Assembly (NCBI RefSeq): GCF_051014445.1
Contig: NW_027488368.1
Location: forward strand, 4,650,001-4,714,000
Length of the DNA: 64,000 bases
Reading direction: 5' to 3'
Source: Colletes latitarsis
Taxonomy: Eukaryota > Arthropoda > Insecta > Hymenoptera > Colletidae
This document shows, one piece after another, positions 1 through 13,560 of the stretch. Each line of letters begins with the position of its first letter. Positions within the stretch are counted from its first letter, which is position 1. The position numbers and the translations under genes were made by a program. The notes under the pieces are model-generated. The model ran no database searches. It was given only the letters and a program-made list of their open reading frames with translations, and was not told the origin of the DNA.

Positions 1-123
1 AGGATAACGCATGTTAGGTCTAGATTAGGCCTGGGATTTTCCGTCATCAGACTCATACTTTCGCATTCTTCACATACTTGTTGAACAGATTCTGGGCTTT
101 TTCTGGTTTCGATCACGTAGTAA

Positions 124-135
124 TGTGGTACCACA
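124..135. repeat. Representative 12-bp palindrome of the satellite monomer
   Basis: TGTGGTACCACA is a perfect dyad present in most monomers of subfamilies A, B and D at the same phase. It is one of the best-conserved parts of the monomer and is the site into which the LTR element integrated at 28310. It is listed once here as an example. Subfamily E often carries AAGTACAACA instead. Confidence 0.85.
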
Positions 136-189
136 CTGAAACATTCAATTAAACCTGGTCTTGATAATTATTTTAGAGGATAACGCATG

Positions 190-211
190 TTAGGTCTGGG
201 TTAGGCCTTGG
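190..211. repeat. Representative internal 11-bp tandem pair (TTAGGTCTGGG-type)
   Basis: Each monomer holds two adjacent copies of an 11-bp unit of the form TTAGGTCTRGG, so that TTAGG occurs twice 11 bp apart. The pair is conserved in subfamilies A, B and E; in D the first copy becomes TTATGTCTGGG. TTAGG is the ancestral insect telomere unit. The example here reads TTAGGTCTGGG then TTAGGCCTTGG. Confidence 0.8.
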
Positions 212-1454
212 ATTTGCTTTCATCAGGCTCATACTTTCGCATATTTCTCATACTTGTTGGCTAGATCCTGGGCTTTTTCTGGATTGGATCACGTATTAAT
301 GAGGTACCAAACTGAAACTGTCAATTAAACCTGGTTTCCGTCAATATTTTAGAGGATAACACATCTTAGGTCTAGGTTAGGTCTAGGATTTGCCCTCATC
401 AGTCTCATACTTTCGCATTCTTCACATACTTGTTGAACAGATCCCCGGATTTAGCTGGTTTGGATCAGGTAGTAATGTGGTACCACACTGAAATAGTCAA
501 TTAAACCTGGTTTCCATCAATATTTTAGTGGATAACACATGTTAGGTCTGGGTTAGGTCCAGGATTTGCCCTCATCAGTCTCATACATTCGCATTCTTCA
601 CATACTTCTTGAACAGATCCTGGGTTTTTTCTGGGTGGATCACGTAGTAATGTGGTACCACACTGAAACAGTCGATTAATCCTGGTTTCGATCAATATCT
701 TAGAGGATAACGCATGTTAGGTCTAGTTTAGGCCTGGGATTTGCCCTCATCACGGTCATACTTTCGCAGTTTTAACATACATGTTGACCTGATCGAGGGT
801 TTTTTCTGCTTTGGATCACGTAGTAATGTGTTACCACGCTGAAACAAACCATTAAACCTGGTTTCGATCAATATTTTAGAGGATAACGCAAGTTATGTCT
901 GGGATAGGTCTGGGATTTGCCCTCATCGTTCTCATACTTTCGCGTTTTTCACATACTTGTAGAACAGATCCTGTGTTTTTTCTGGTTTGGATCACGTAGT
1001 AATGTGGTACCACACTGAAACAGTCAATTAAACATGGTCTTGATAAATATCTCAGAGGATAACGCATGTTAGGTCTGGGCTAGGTCTAGGATTTGCCCTC
1101 ATCAGGCTCATAGTTTGGCATATTTCTCATACTTGTTGGCTAGATCCTGGGCTTCTTCTGGATTGGATAACTTAGTAATGTGGTACCACACTGAAACTGT
1201 CAATTAAACCTGGTTTCTGTCAATATTTTAGAGGATTACACATGTTAGGTCTGGGTTAGGTCCAGGATTTTCCCTCATCAGTCTCATACATTCGCATTCT
1301 TCACATACTTCTTGAACAGATCCTGGGTTTTCTCTGGTTTGGATCACATAGTAATGTGGTACCACACTGAAACAGTCAATTAAACCTGGTTTCGATCAAT
1401 ATTTTATAGGATAACGCATGTTAGGTCTAGATTAGGCCTGGGATTTTCCCTCAT

Positions 1455-4400
1455 CAGACTCATATTTCCGCATTCTTCACATACTTGTTGAACAGATTCT
1501 GGGCTTTTTCTGGATTGGATCACGTATTAATGAGGTACCAAACTGATACTCTCAATTAAACCTGGTTTCCGTCAATATTTTAGAGGATAACACATGTTAG
1601 GGCTGGGTTAGGTCTAGGATTTGCCCTCATCAGTCTCATACTTTCGCATTCTTCACATACTTCTTGAACAGATCCTGGGTTTTTTCTGGTTTCGATCACG
1701 TAGTAATGTGGTACCACACTGAAACAGGCCATTGAATCTGGTTTCGATTAATATTTTAGTGGATAACACATGTTAGGTCTAGGTTAGGTCTGGGATTTGC
1801 CCTCATCAGGGTCATCCTTACGCAGTTTTAACATACATGTTGAACAGATCCCCGAATTTTGCTGGTTTGGATCTCGTAGTAATGTGGTACCACACTGAAA
1901 CAGTCAAGTAAACCTGGTTTCCATCAATATTTTAGAGGATAACATATGTTAGGTCTGGGTTAGGTCCAGGATTTGCCCTCATCAGTCTCATACATTTGCA
2001 TTCTTCACATACTTCTTGAACAGATCCTGGGTTTTTTCTGGTTTCGATCACGTAGTAATGTGGTACCACACTGAAACTGTCAATTAAACCTGGTATCGAT
2101 CAATATTTTAGAGGATAGCGCATGTTATGTCTAGGTTAGGCCTGGGATTTGCCCACATCAGACTCATACTTTCGCAATCTTCACATACTTGTTGAACAGA
2201 TCCTGGGTTTTTTCTAGTTGTGATCACGTAGTAATGTGGAACCCCACTGAAACAGTCGATTAAACCTCGTTTCGATCAATATTATAGAGGATAACGCAAG
2301 TTAGGTCTGGGATAGGTCTGGGATCTGACTCATGAGGCCCATACCTTCGCATTTTTCACATACTTGTTGAACACATCCTGGGTTTTTCTGGTTTGGATCA
2401 CGTAGTAATGTGGTACCACACTGAAACAGACCATTAAACCTGGTTTCGATCAATATTTTAGAGGATAACGCATGTTAGGTCTGGGTTAGGCCAGGGATTT
2501 GCCCTCATCAGGGTCATACTTCCGCAGTTTTAACATACATGTTGACCTGAGCGAGTGTTTTTTCTGCATCGGATCGCGTAGCAAAGTGGTACCACACTAA
2601 AACAGTCAATTGAACCTGGTTTCGATCAATATTTTAGAGGATAGCGCATGTTATGTCTACGTTAGGCCAGGGATTTGCCCTCATCAGGGTCATACTTTCG
2701 CAGTTTTAACATACATGTTGACCTGTGCGAGTGTTTTTTCTGCATCGGATCGCGTAGCAATGTGGTACCACACTAAAACAGTCAATTAAACCTGGTTTCG
2801 AACAATGTTTTAGAGGATAACGCACGTTATGTCTGGGATAGGTCTGGGATTTGCCCTCATCAGGCTCATACTTTCGCAGTTTTAACATACATGTAAACCT
2901 GATCGATGGTTTTTTCTGCTTTGGATCACGTCGTAAAGTGGTACCACACTGAAACAGTCAATTAAACCTGGTTTCGATCAATATTCTATAGGATAACGCA
3001 AGTTAGGTCTGGGACAGGTCAGGGGTTTGCTCTCATCAGGGTCATATTTTCGCGTTTTTCACATACTTGTTGAACAGATCCCTGGCTTTTTCTGGTTTGG
3101 ATCACGTACTAATGTAGTACCACACTGAAACAATCGATTAAACCTGGTTTCGATCAATATTTTTGAGGATAACGCATGTTAGGTCTAGGTTAGGCCTGGG
3201 ATTTCCCCACATCAGTCTCATACTTTCGCATTCTGCACATACTTGTTGAAGAAATCCTGGGCATTTTCTGGATTGGATCACGTAGTAATGTGGTACCACG
3301 CTGAAACTGTCAATTAAACCTGGTTTCGATCAATATTTTACGGGATAACGCAAGTTAGGTCTGGGATAGATCTGGGATTTGCCCTCATCAGGGTCACATT
3401 TTCGCGTTTTTCACATACTTGTAGAACAGATCCTGTGTTTTTTCTGGTTTGGATCACGTAGTAATGTGGTACCACACTGAAACAGTCAATTAAACATGGT
3501 CTTGATAAATATCTCAGAGGATAACGCATGTTAGGTCTGGGCTAGGTCTAGGATTTGCCCTCATCAGGCTCATAGTTTGGCATATTTCTCATACTTGTTG
3601 GCTAGATCCTGGGCTTCTTCTGGATTGGCTAACTTAGTAATGTGGTACCACACTGAAACTGTCAATTAAACCTGGTTTCCGTCAATATTTTAGAGGATTA
3701 CACATGTTAGGTCTGGGTTAGGTCCAGGATTTGCCCTCATCAGTCTCATACATTCGCATTCTTCACATACTTCTTGAACAGATCCTGGGTTTTCTCAGGT
3801 TTGGATCACATAGTAATGTGGTACCACACTGAAACAGTCAATTAAACCTGGTTTCGATCAATATTTTATAGGATAACGCATGTTAGGTCTAGATTAGGCC
3901 TGGGATTTTCCCTCATCAGACTCATATTTCCGCATTCTTCACATACTTGTTGAACAGATTCTGGGCTTTTTCTGGATTGGATCACGTATTAATGAGGTAC
4001 CAAACTGAAACTCTCAATTAAACCTGGTTTCCGTCAATATTTTAGAGGATAACACATGTTAGGTCTGGGTTAGGACTAGGATTTGCCCTCATCAGTCTCA
4101 TACTTTCGCATTCTTCACATACTTCTTGAACAGATCCTGGGTTTTTTCTGGTTTCGATCACGTAGTAATGTGGTACCACACTGAAACAGGCCATTGAACC
4201 TGGTTTCTATTAATATCTTAGTGGATAACACATGTTAGGTCTAGGTTAGGTCTGGGATTTGCCCTCATCAGGGTCATACTTACGCAGTTTTAACATACAT
4301 GTTGAACAGATCCCCGGATTTTGCTGGTTTGGATCACGTAGCAATGTGGTACCACACTAAAACAGTCAAGTAAACCTGGTTTCCATCAATATTTTAGAGG

Positions 4401-4620
4401 ATAACATATGTTAGGTCTGGGTTAGGTCCAGGATTTGCCCTCATCAGTCTCATACATTCGCATTCTTCACATACTTCTTGAACAGATCCTGGGTTTTTTC
4501 TGGTTTGGATCACGTAGTAATGTGGTACCACACTGAAACTGTCAATTAAACCTGGTTTCGATCAATATTTTATGGGATAACGCAAGTTAGGTCTGGGATA
4601 GGTATGGGATTTGCCCTCAT
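1455..4620. repeat. Higher-order repeat unit, copy 1 (18 monomers, 3166 bp)
   Basis: This segment is repeated directly and immediately downstream with an offset of exactly 3166 bp, which is 18 monomers of about 176 bp. The start is marked by CAGACTCATATTTCCGC at 1455, which recurs at 4621. Diagnostic variants recur at the same offset, for example the ATAGCGCATGTTATGTCTAC block near 2641 and 5807. I found no difference in the stretches I compared by eye. This is a recent tandem duplication or a higher-order satellite unit. Confidence 0.88.
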
Positions 4621-7600
4621 CAGACTCATATTTCCGCATTCTTCACATACTTGTTGAACAGATTCTGGGCTTTTTCTGGATTGGATCACGTATTAATGAG
4701 GTACCAAACTGATACTCTCAATTAAACCTGGTTTCCGTCAATATTTTAGAGGATAACACATGTTAGGGCTGGGTTAGGTCTAGGATTTGCCCTCATCAGT
4801 CTCATACTTTCGCATTCTTCACATACTTCTTGAACAGATCCTGGGTTTTTTCTGGTTTCGATCACGTAGTAATGTGGTACCACACTGAAACAGGCCATTG
4901 AATCTGGTTTCGATTAATATTTTAGTGGATAACACATGTTAGGTCTAGGTTAGGTCTGGGATTTGCCCTCATCAGGGTCATCCTTACGCAGTTTTAACAT
5001 ACATGTTGAACAGATCCCCGAATTTTGCTGGTTTGGATCTCGTAGTAATGTGGTACCACACTGAAACAGTCAAGTAAACCTGGTTTCCATCAATATTTTA
5101 GAGGATAACATATGTTAGGTCTGGGTTAGGTCCAGGATTTGCCCTCATCAGTCTCATACATTTGCATTCTTCACATACTTCTTGAACAGATCCTGGGTTT
5201 TTTCTGGTTTCGATCACGTAGTAATGTGGTACCACACTGAAACTGTCAATTAAACCTGGTATCGATCAATATTTTAGAGGATAGCGCATGTTATGTCTAG
5301 GTTAGGCCTGGGATTTGCCCACATCAGACTCATACTTTCGCAATCTTCACATACTTGTTGAACAGATCCTGGGTTTTTTCTAGTTGTGATCACGTAGTAA
5401 TGTGGAACCCCACTGAAACAGTCGATTAAACCTCGTTTCGATCAATATTATAGAGGATAACGCAAGTTAGGTCTGGGATAGGTCTGGGATCTGACTCATG
5501 AGGCCCATACCTTCGCATTTTTCACATACTTGTTGAACACATCCTGGGTTTTTCTGGTTTGGATCACGTAGTAATGTGGTACCACACTGAAACAGACCAT
5601 TAAACCTGGTTTCGATCAATATTTTAGAGGATAACGCATGTTAGGTCTGGGTTAGGCCAGGGATTTGCCCTCATCAGGGTCATACTTCCGCAGTTTTAAC
5701 ATACATGTTGACCTGAGCGAGTGTTTTTTCTGCATCGGATCGCGTAGCAAAGTGGTACCACACTAAAACAGTCAATTGAACCTGGTTTCGATCAATATTT
5801 TAGAGGATAGCGCATGTTATGTCTACGTTAGGCCAGGGATTTGCCCTCATCAGGGTCATACTTTCGCAGTTTTAACATACATGTTGACCTGTGCGAGTGT
5901 TTTTTCTGCATCGGATCGCGTAGCAATGTGGTACCACACTAAAACAGTCAATTAAACCTGGTTTCGAACAATGTTTTAGAGGATAACGCACGTTATGTCT
6001 GGGATAGGTCTGGGATTTGCCCTCATCAGGCTCATACTTTCGCAGTTTTAACATACATGTAAACCTGATCGATGGTTTTTTCTGCTTTGGATCACGTCGT
6101 AAAGTGGTACCACACTGAAACAGTCAATTAAACCTGGTTTCGATCAATATTCTATAGGATAACGCAAGTTAGGTCTGGGACAGGTCAGGGGTTTGCTCTC
6201 ATCAGGGTCATATTTTCGCGTTTTTCACATACTTGTTGAACAGATCCCTGGCTTTTTCTGGTTTGGATCACGTACTAATGTAGTACCACACTGAAACAAT
6301 CGATTAAACCTGGTTTCGATCAATATTTTTGAGGATAACGCATGTTAGGTCTAGGTTAGGCCTGGGATTTCCCCACATCAGTCTCATACTTTCGCATTCT
6401 GCACATACTTGTTGAAGAAATCCTGGGCATTTTCTGGATTGGATCACGTAGTAATGTGGTACCACGCTGAAACTGTCAATTAAACCTGGTTTCGATCAAT
6501 ATTTTACGGGATAACGCAAGTTAGGTCTGGGATAGATCTGGGATTTGCCCTCATCAGGGTCACATTTTCGCGTTTTTCACATACTTGTAGAACAGATCCT
6601 GTGTTTTTTCTGGTTTGGATCACGTAGTAATGTGGTACCACACTGAAACAGTCAATTAAACATGGTCTTGATAAATATCTCAGAGGATAACGCATGTTAG
6701 GTCTGGGCTAGGTCTAGGATTTGCCCTCATCAGGCTCATAGTTTGGCATATTTCTCATACTTGTTGGCTAGATCCTGGGCTTCTTCTGGATTGGCTAACT
6801 TAGTAATGTGGTACCACACTGAAACTGTCAATTAAACCTGGTTTCCGTCAATATTTTAGAGGATTACACATGTTAGGTCTGGGTTAGGTCCAGGATTTGC
6901 CCTCATCAGTCTCATACATTCGCATTCTTCACATACTTCTTGAACAGATCCTGGGTTTTCTCAGGTTTGGATCACATAGTAATGTGGTACCACACTGAAA
7001 CAGTCAATTAAACCTGGTTTCGATCAATATTTTATAGGATAACGCATGTTAGGTCTAGATTAGGCCTGGGATTTTCCCTCATCAGACTCATATTTCCGCA
7101 TTCTTCACATACTTGTTGAACAGATTCTGGGCTTTTTCTGGATTGGATCACGTATTAATGAGGTACCAAACTGAAACTCTCAATTAAACCTGGTTTCCGT
7201 CAATATTTTAGAGGATAACACATGTTAGGTCTGGGTTAGGACTAGGATTTGCCCTCATCAGTCTCATACTTTCGCATTCTTCACATACTTCTTGAACAGA
7301 TCCTGGGTTTTTTCTGGTTTCGATCACGTAGTAATGTGGTACCACACTGAAACAGGCCATTGAACCTGGTTTCTATTAATATCTTAGTGGATAACACATG
7401 TTAGGTCTAGGTTAGGTCTGGGATTTGCCCTCATCAGGGTCATACTTACGCAGTTTTAACATACATGTTGAACAGATCCCCGGATTTTGCTGGTTTGGAT
7501 CACGTAGCAATGTGGTACCACACTAAAACAGTCAAGTAAACCTGGTTTCCATCAATATTTTAGAGGATAACATATGTTAGGTCTGGGTTAGGTCCAGGAT

Positions 7601-7786
7601 TTGCCCTCATCAGTCTCATACATTCGCATTCTTCACATACTTCTTGAACAGATCCTGGGTTTTTTCTGGTTTGGATCACGTAGTAATGTGGTACCACACT
7701 GAAACTGTCAATTAAACCTGGTTTCGATCAATATTTTATGGGATAACGCAAGTTAGGTCTGGGATAGGTATGGGATTTGCCCTCAT
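4621..7786. repeat. Higher-order repeat unit, copy 2 (18 monomers, 3166 bp)
   Basis: Second tandem copy of the 3166-bp unit. Identity with copy 1 ends at about 7786: after a shared GGGATTTGCCCTCAT the copy-1 path continues as CAGACTCAT while this copy continues as CAGGGTCAC. Partial pieces of the same unit reappear at about 8267-8870 and 11420-11820, so the array has been reshuffled after the duplication. Confidence 0.88.
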
Positions 7787-10700
7787 CAGGGTCACATTTT
7801 CGCGTTTTTCACATACTTGTTGCACAGACCCCCGGCTTTTTCTGGGTGGATCACGTAGTAATGTGGAACCCCACTGAAACAGTCGATTAAACCTCGTTTC
7901 GATCAATATTATAGAGGATAACGCAAGTTAGGTCTGGGATAGGTCTGGGATCTGACTCATCAGGCTCATACCTTCGCATTTTTCACATACTTGTTGAACA
8001 CATCCTGGGTTTTTCTGGTTTGGATCACGTAGTAATGTGGTACCACACTGAAACAGACCATTAAACCTGGTTTCGATCAATATTTTAGAGGATAACGCAA
8101 GTTATGTCTAGGTTAGGCCAGGGATTTGCCCTCATCAGGGTCATACTTTCGCAGTTTTAACATACATGTTGACCTGAGCGAGTGTTTTTTCTGCATCGGA
8201 TCGCGTAGCAAAGTGGTACCACACTAAAACAGTCAATTAAACCTGGTTTCGATCAATATTCTATAGGATAACGCATGTTAGGTCTAGATTAGGCCTGGGA
8301 TTTTCCCTCATCAGACTCATATTTCCGCATTCTTCACATACTTGTTGAACAGATTCTGGGCTTTTTCTGGATTGGATCACGTATTAATGAGGTACCAAAC
8401 TGAAACTCTCAATTAAACCTGGTTTCCGTCAATATTTTAGAGGATAACACATGTTAGGTCTGGGTTAGGACTAGGATTTGCCCTCATCAGTCTCATACTT
8501 TCGCATTCTTCACATACTTCTTGAACAGATCCTGGGTTTTTTCTGGTTTCGATCACGTAGTAATGTGGTACCACACTGAAACAGGCCATTGAACCTGGTT
8601 TCTATTAATATCTTAGTGGATAACACATGTTAGGTCTAGGTTAGGTCTGGGATTTGCCCTCATCAGGGTCATACTTACGCAGTTTTAACATACATGTTGA
8701 ACAGATCCCCGGATTTTGCTGGTTTGGATCACGTAGCAATGTGGTACCACACTAAAACAGTCAATTAAACCTGGTTTCGAACAATGTTTTAGAGGATAAC
8801 GCAAGTTATGTCTGGGATAGGTCTGGGATTTGCCCTCATCAGGCTCATACTTTCGCAGTTTTAACATACATGTAAACCTGATCGATGGTTTTTTCTGCTT
8901 TGGATCACGTCGTAAAGTGGTACCACACTAAAACAGTCAATTAAACCTGGTTTCGATCAATATTCTATAGGATAACGCAAGTTAGGTCTGGGACAGGTCA
9001 GGGGTTTGCTCTCATCAGGGTCATATTTTCGCGTTTTTCACATACTTGTTGAACAGATCCCTGGCTTTTTCTGGTTTGGATCACGTACTAATGTAGTACC
9101 ACACTGAAACAGTCGATTAAACCTCGTTTCGATCAATAATTTTGAAGGTAACGCATGTTAGGTCTAGTTTAGGCCAGGGATTTTCCCTCATCAGACTCAT
9201 ACTTTCGCATTCTTCACATACTTGTTGAACAGATCCTGGGTCTTTCTGGTTTGGATCACGTAGTAATGTGGTACCACACTGAAACAGACCATTAAACCTG
9301 GTTTCGATCAATATTTTAGAGGATAACGCATGTTAGGTCTACGTTAGGCCAGGGATTTGCCCTCATCAGGGTCATACTTTCGCAGTTTTAACATACATGT
9401 TGACCTGTGCGAGTGTTTTTTCTGCATCGGATCGCGTAGCAATGTGGTACCACACTAAAACAGTCAATTAAACCTGGTTTCGAACAATGTTTTAGAGGAT
9501 AACGCAAGTTATGTCTGGGATAGGTCTGGGATTTGCCCTCATCAGGCTCATACTTTCGCGTTTTTCACATACTTGTTGAAGAGATCCTGGGCTTTTTCTG
9601 GATTGGATCACGTAGTAATGTGGTACCACACTGAAACAGTCCATTCAACCTGGTTTCGATCAATATTTTAGAGAATAATTCATGTTAGGTCTAGGTTAGG
9701 TCTGGCATTTGCTCTCATCAGACTCATACTTCCGCATATTTCTCATTTTCGTTGGCCAGAACCTGGGCTTCCACTGGTTTGGACCACGAAGTAATGTGGT
9801 ACCACAGTGAAGCAGTCAATTAAACCTGGTCTTGATAAATATTTTAGAGGATTACTCATGTTAGCTCTGGGTTAGGTCCCGGATTTGCCCTCATCAGGCT
9901 CATACTTTCGCATATTACTCATACTTGTTGGCTAGAGCCTGGGCTTTTTCTGGATTGGATCACGTATTAATGTGGTACCACACTGCAACTGTCATTTAAA
10001 TACGATTTCCGTCAATATTTTAGAGGATAACACATGTTAGGTCTAGGTTAGGTCTAGGATTTGCCCTCATCAGTCTCATACTTTCGCAGTTTTAACATAC
10101 ATGTAAACCTGATCGATGGTTTTTTCTGCTTTGGATCACGTCGTAAAGTGGTACCACACTGAAACAGTCAATTAAACCTGGTTTCGATCAATATTCTATA
10201 GGATAACGCAAGTTAGGTCTGGGACAGGTCAGGGGTTTGCTCTCATCAGGGTCATATTTTCGCGTTTTTCACATACTTGTTGAACAGATCCTTGGCTTTT
10301 TCTGGTTTGGATCACGTACTAATGTGGTACCACACTGAAACAATCGATTAAACCTGGTTTCGATCAATATTTTTGAGGATAACGCATGTTAGGTCTAGGT
10401 TAGGCCTGGGATTTCCCCACATCAGACTCATACTTTCGCATTCTGCACATACTTGTTGAAGAAATCCTGGGCATTTTCTGGATTGGATCACGTAGTAATG
10501 TGGTACCACACTGAAACTGTCAATTAAACCTGGTTTCGATCAATATTTTATGGGATAACGCAAGTTAGGTCTGGGATAGCTCTGGGATTTGCCCTCATCA
10601 GGGTCACATTTTCGCGTTTTTCACATTCTTGTTGCACAGACCCCTGGCTTTTTCTGGGTGGATCACGTAGTAATGTGGTACCACACTGAAACAGTCGATT

Positions 10701-12779
10701 AATCCTGGTTTCGATCAATATCTTAGAGGATAACGCATGTTAGGTCTAGTTTAGGCCTGGGATTTGCCCTCATCACGGTCATACTTTCGCAGTTTTAACA
10801 TACATGTTGACCTGATCGAGGGTTTTTTCTGCTTTGGATCACGTAGTAATGTGTTACCACGCTGAAACAAACCATTAAACCTGGTTTCGATCAATATTTT
10901 AGAGGATAACGCAAGTTATGTCTGGGATAGGTCTGGGATTTGCCCTCATCGTTCTCATACTTTCGCGTTTTTCACATACTTGTAGAACAGATCCTGTGTT
11001 TTTTCTGGTTTGGATCACGTAGTAATGTGGTACCACACTGAAACAGTCAATTAAACATGGTCTTGATAAATATCTCAGAGGATAACGCATGTTAGGTCTG
11101 GGCTAGGTCTAGGATTTGCCCTCATCAGGCTCATAGTTTGGCATATTTCTCATACTTGTTGGCTAGATCCTGGACTTCTTCTGGATTGGCTAACTTAGTA
11201 ATGTGGTACCACACTGAATCTGTCAATTAAACCTGGTTTCCGTCAATATTTTAGAGGATTACACATGTTAGGTCTGGGTTAGGTCCAGGATTTGCCCTCA
11301 TCAGTCTCATACATTCGCATTCTTCACATACTTCTTGAACAGATCCTGGGTTTTCTCTGGTTTGGATCACATAGTAATGTGGTACCACACTGAGACAGTC
11401 AATTAAACCTGGTTTCGATCAATATTTTATAGGATAACGCATGTTAGGTCTAGATTAGGCCTGGGATTTTCCCTCATCAGACTCATATTTCCGCATTCTT
11501 CACATACTTGTTGAACAGATTCTGGGCTTTTTCTGGATTGGATCACGTATTAATGAGGTACCAAACTGAAACTCTCAATTAAACCTGGTTTCCGTCAATA
11601 TTTTAGAGGATAACACATGTTAGGTCTGGGTTAGGTCTAGGATTTGCCCTCATCAGTCTCATACTTTCGCATTCTTCACATTCTTCTTGAACAGATCCTG
11701 GGTTTTTTCTGGTTTCGATCACGTAGTAATGTGGTACCACACTGAAACAGGCCATTGAACCTGGTTTCGATTAATATCTTAGTGGATAACACATGTTAGG
11801 TCTAGGTTAGGTCTGGGATTTGCCCTCATCAGGGTCATACTTACGCAGTTTTAACATACATGTAAACCAGATCGATGGTTTTTTCTGCTTTGGATCACGT
11901 CGTAAAGTGGTACCACACTGAAACAGTCAATTAAACCTGGTTTCGATCAATATTCTATAGGATAACGCAAGTTAGGTCTGGGACAGGTCAGGGGTTTGCT
12001 CTCATCAGGGTCATATTTTCGCGTTTTTCACATACTTGTTGAACAGATCCCTGGCTTTTTCTGGTTTGGATCACGTACTAATGTGGTACCACACTGAAAC
12101 AGACCATTAAACCTGGTTTCGATCAATATTTTTGAGGATAACGCATGTTAGGTCTAGGTTAGGCCTGGGATTTCCCCACATCAGACTCATACTTTCGCAT
12201 TCTGCACATACTTGTTGAACAGATCCTGGGTTTTTTCTAGTTGTGATCACGTAGTAATGTGGAACCCGACTGAAACAGTCGATTAAACCTCGTTTCGATC
12301 AATATTATAGAGGATAAAGCAAGTTAGGTCTGGGATAGGTCTGGGATCTGCCCTCATCAGGCTCATACCTTCGCATTTTTCACATACTTGTTGAACACAT
12401 CCTGGGTTTTTCTGGTTTGGATCACGTAGTAATGTGGTACCACACTGAAACAGACCATTAAACCTGGTTTCGAACAATATTTTAGAGGATAACGCATGTT
12501 AGGTCTAGGTTAGGCCAGGGATTTGCCCTCTTCAGGGTCATACTTTCACAGTTTTAACATACATGTTGACCTGAGCGAGTGTTTTTTCTGCATCGGATCG
12601 CGTAGCAAAGTGGTACCACACTAAAACAGTCAATTGAACCTGGTTTTGGACAATGTTTTAGAGGATAACGCAAGTTATGTCTGGGATAGGTCTGGGATTT
12701 GCCCTCATCAGGCTCATACTTTCGCGTTTTTCACATGCTTGTTGAAGAGATCCTGGGCTTTTTCTGGATTGGATCACGT

Positions 12780-13560
12780 AGTAATGTGGTACCACACTGA
12801 AACAGTCCATTAAACCCCGTTTTGATCAATATTTTAGAGAATAATTCATGTTAGGTCTAGGTTAGGTCTGGCATTTGCTCTCATCGGGCTCGTACTTTCG
12901 CATATTTCTCATACTAGATGGCCAGATTCTAGGCTTTTTCTGGTTTGGATCACGTAGTAATGTGGTACCACACTGAAACAGTCCATTAAACCTGGTTTCG
13001 ATCAATATTTTAGAGGATAGCGCATGTTATGTCTAGGTTAGGCCTCGGATTTGCCCACATCAGACTCATACTTTCGCATTCTTCACATACTTGTTGAACA
13101 GATCCTGGGTCTTTCTGGTTTGGATCACGTAGTAATGTGGTACCACACTGAAACAGTCCATTAAACCTCGTTTTGATCAATATTTTAGAGAATAATTCAT
13201 GTTAGGTCTAGGTTAGGTCTGGCATTTGCTCTCATCGGGCTCGTACTTTCGCATATTTCTCATACTAGATGGCCAGATTCTAGGCTTTTTCTGGTTTGGA
13301 TCACGTAGTAATGTGGTACCACACTGAAACGGTCCATTAAACCTGGTTTCGATCAATATTTTAGAGGATAGCGCATGTTAGGTCTAGGTTAGGTCTGGCA
13401 TTTGCTCTCATCGGGCTCGTACTTTCGCATATTTCTTATACTAGATGGCCAGATTCTAGGCTTTTTCTGGTTTGGATCACGTAGTAATGTGGTACCAAAT
13501 TGAAACAGTCCATTAAACCTGGTTTCGATCAATATTTTAGAGGATAGCGCATGTTATGTC
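12780..13560. repeat. Local short-period duplications of a divergent monomer type
   Basis: A monomer type marked by AGAGAATAATTCATGTTAGG, CTCATCGGGCTCGTAC and CATACTAGATGGCCAG occurs near 12830, 13185 and, in a recombined form, 13370. The first two are spaced by two monomers. It is a small local amplification inside subfamily A. Related AGAGAATAATTC monomers are abundant at the far right of the window. Confidence 0.7.

Noticed and set aside
152..172. CENP-B-box-like sequence in the monomer (TTTCGATCAATATTTT region)
   Set aside because: Only the TTCG and one A of the box fit; the CGGG half is absent, and subfamily D changes the TTCG itself. Not a CENP-B box.
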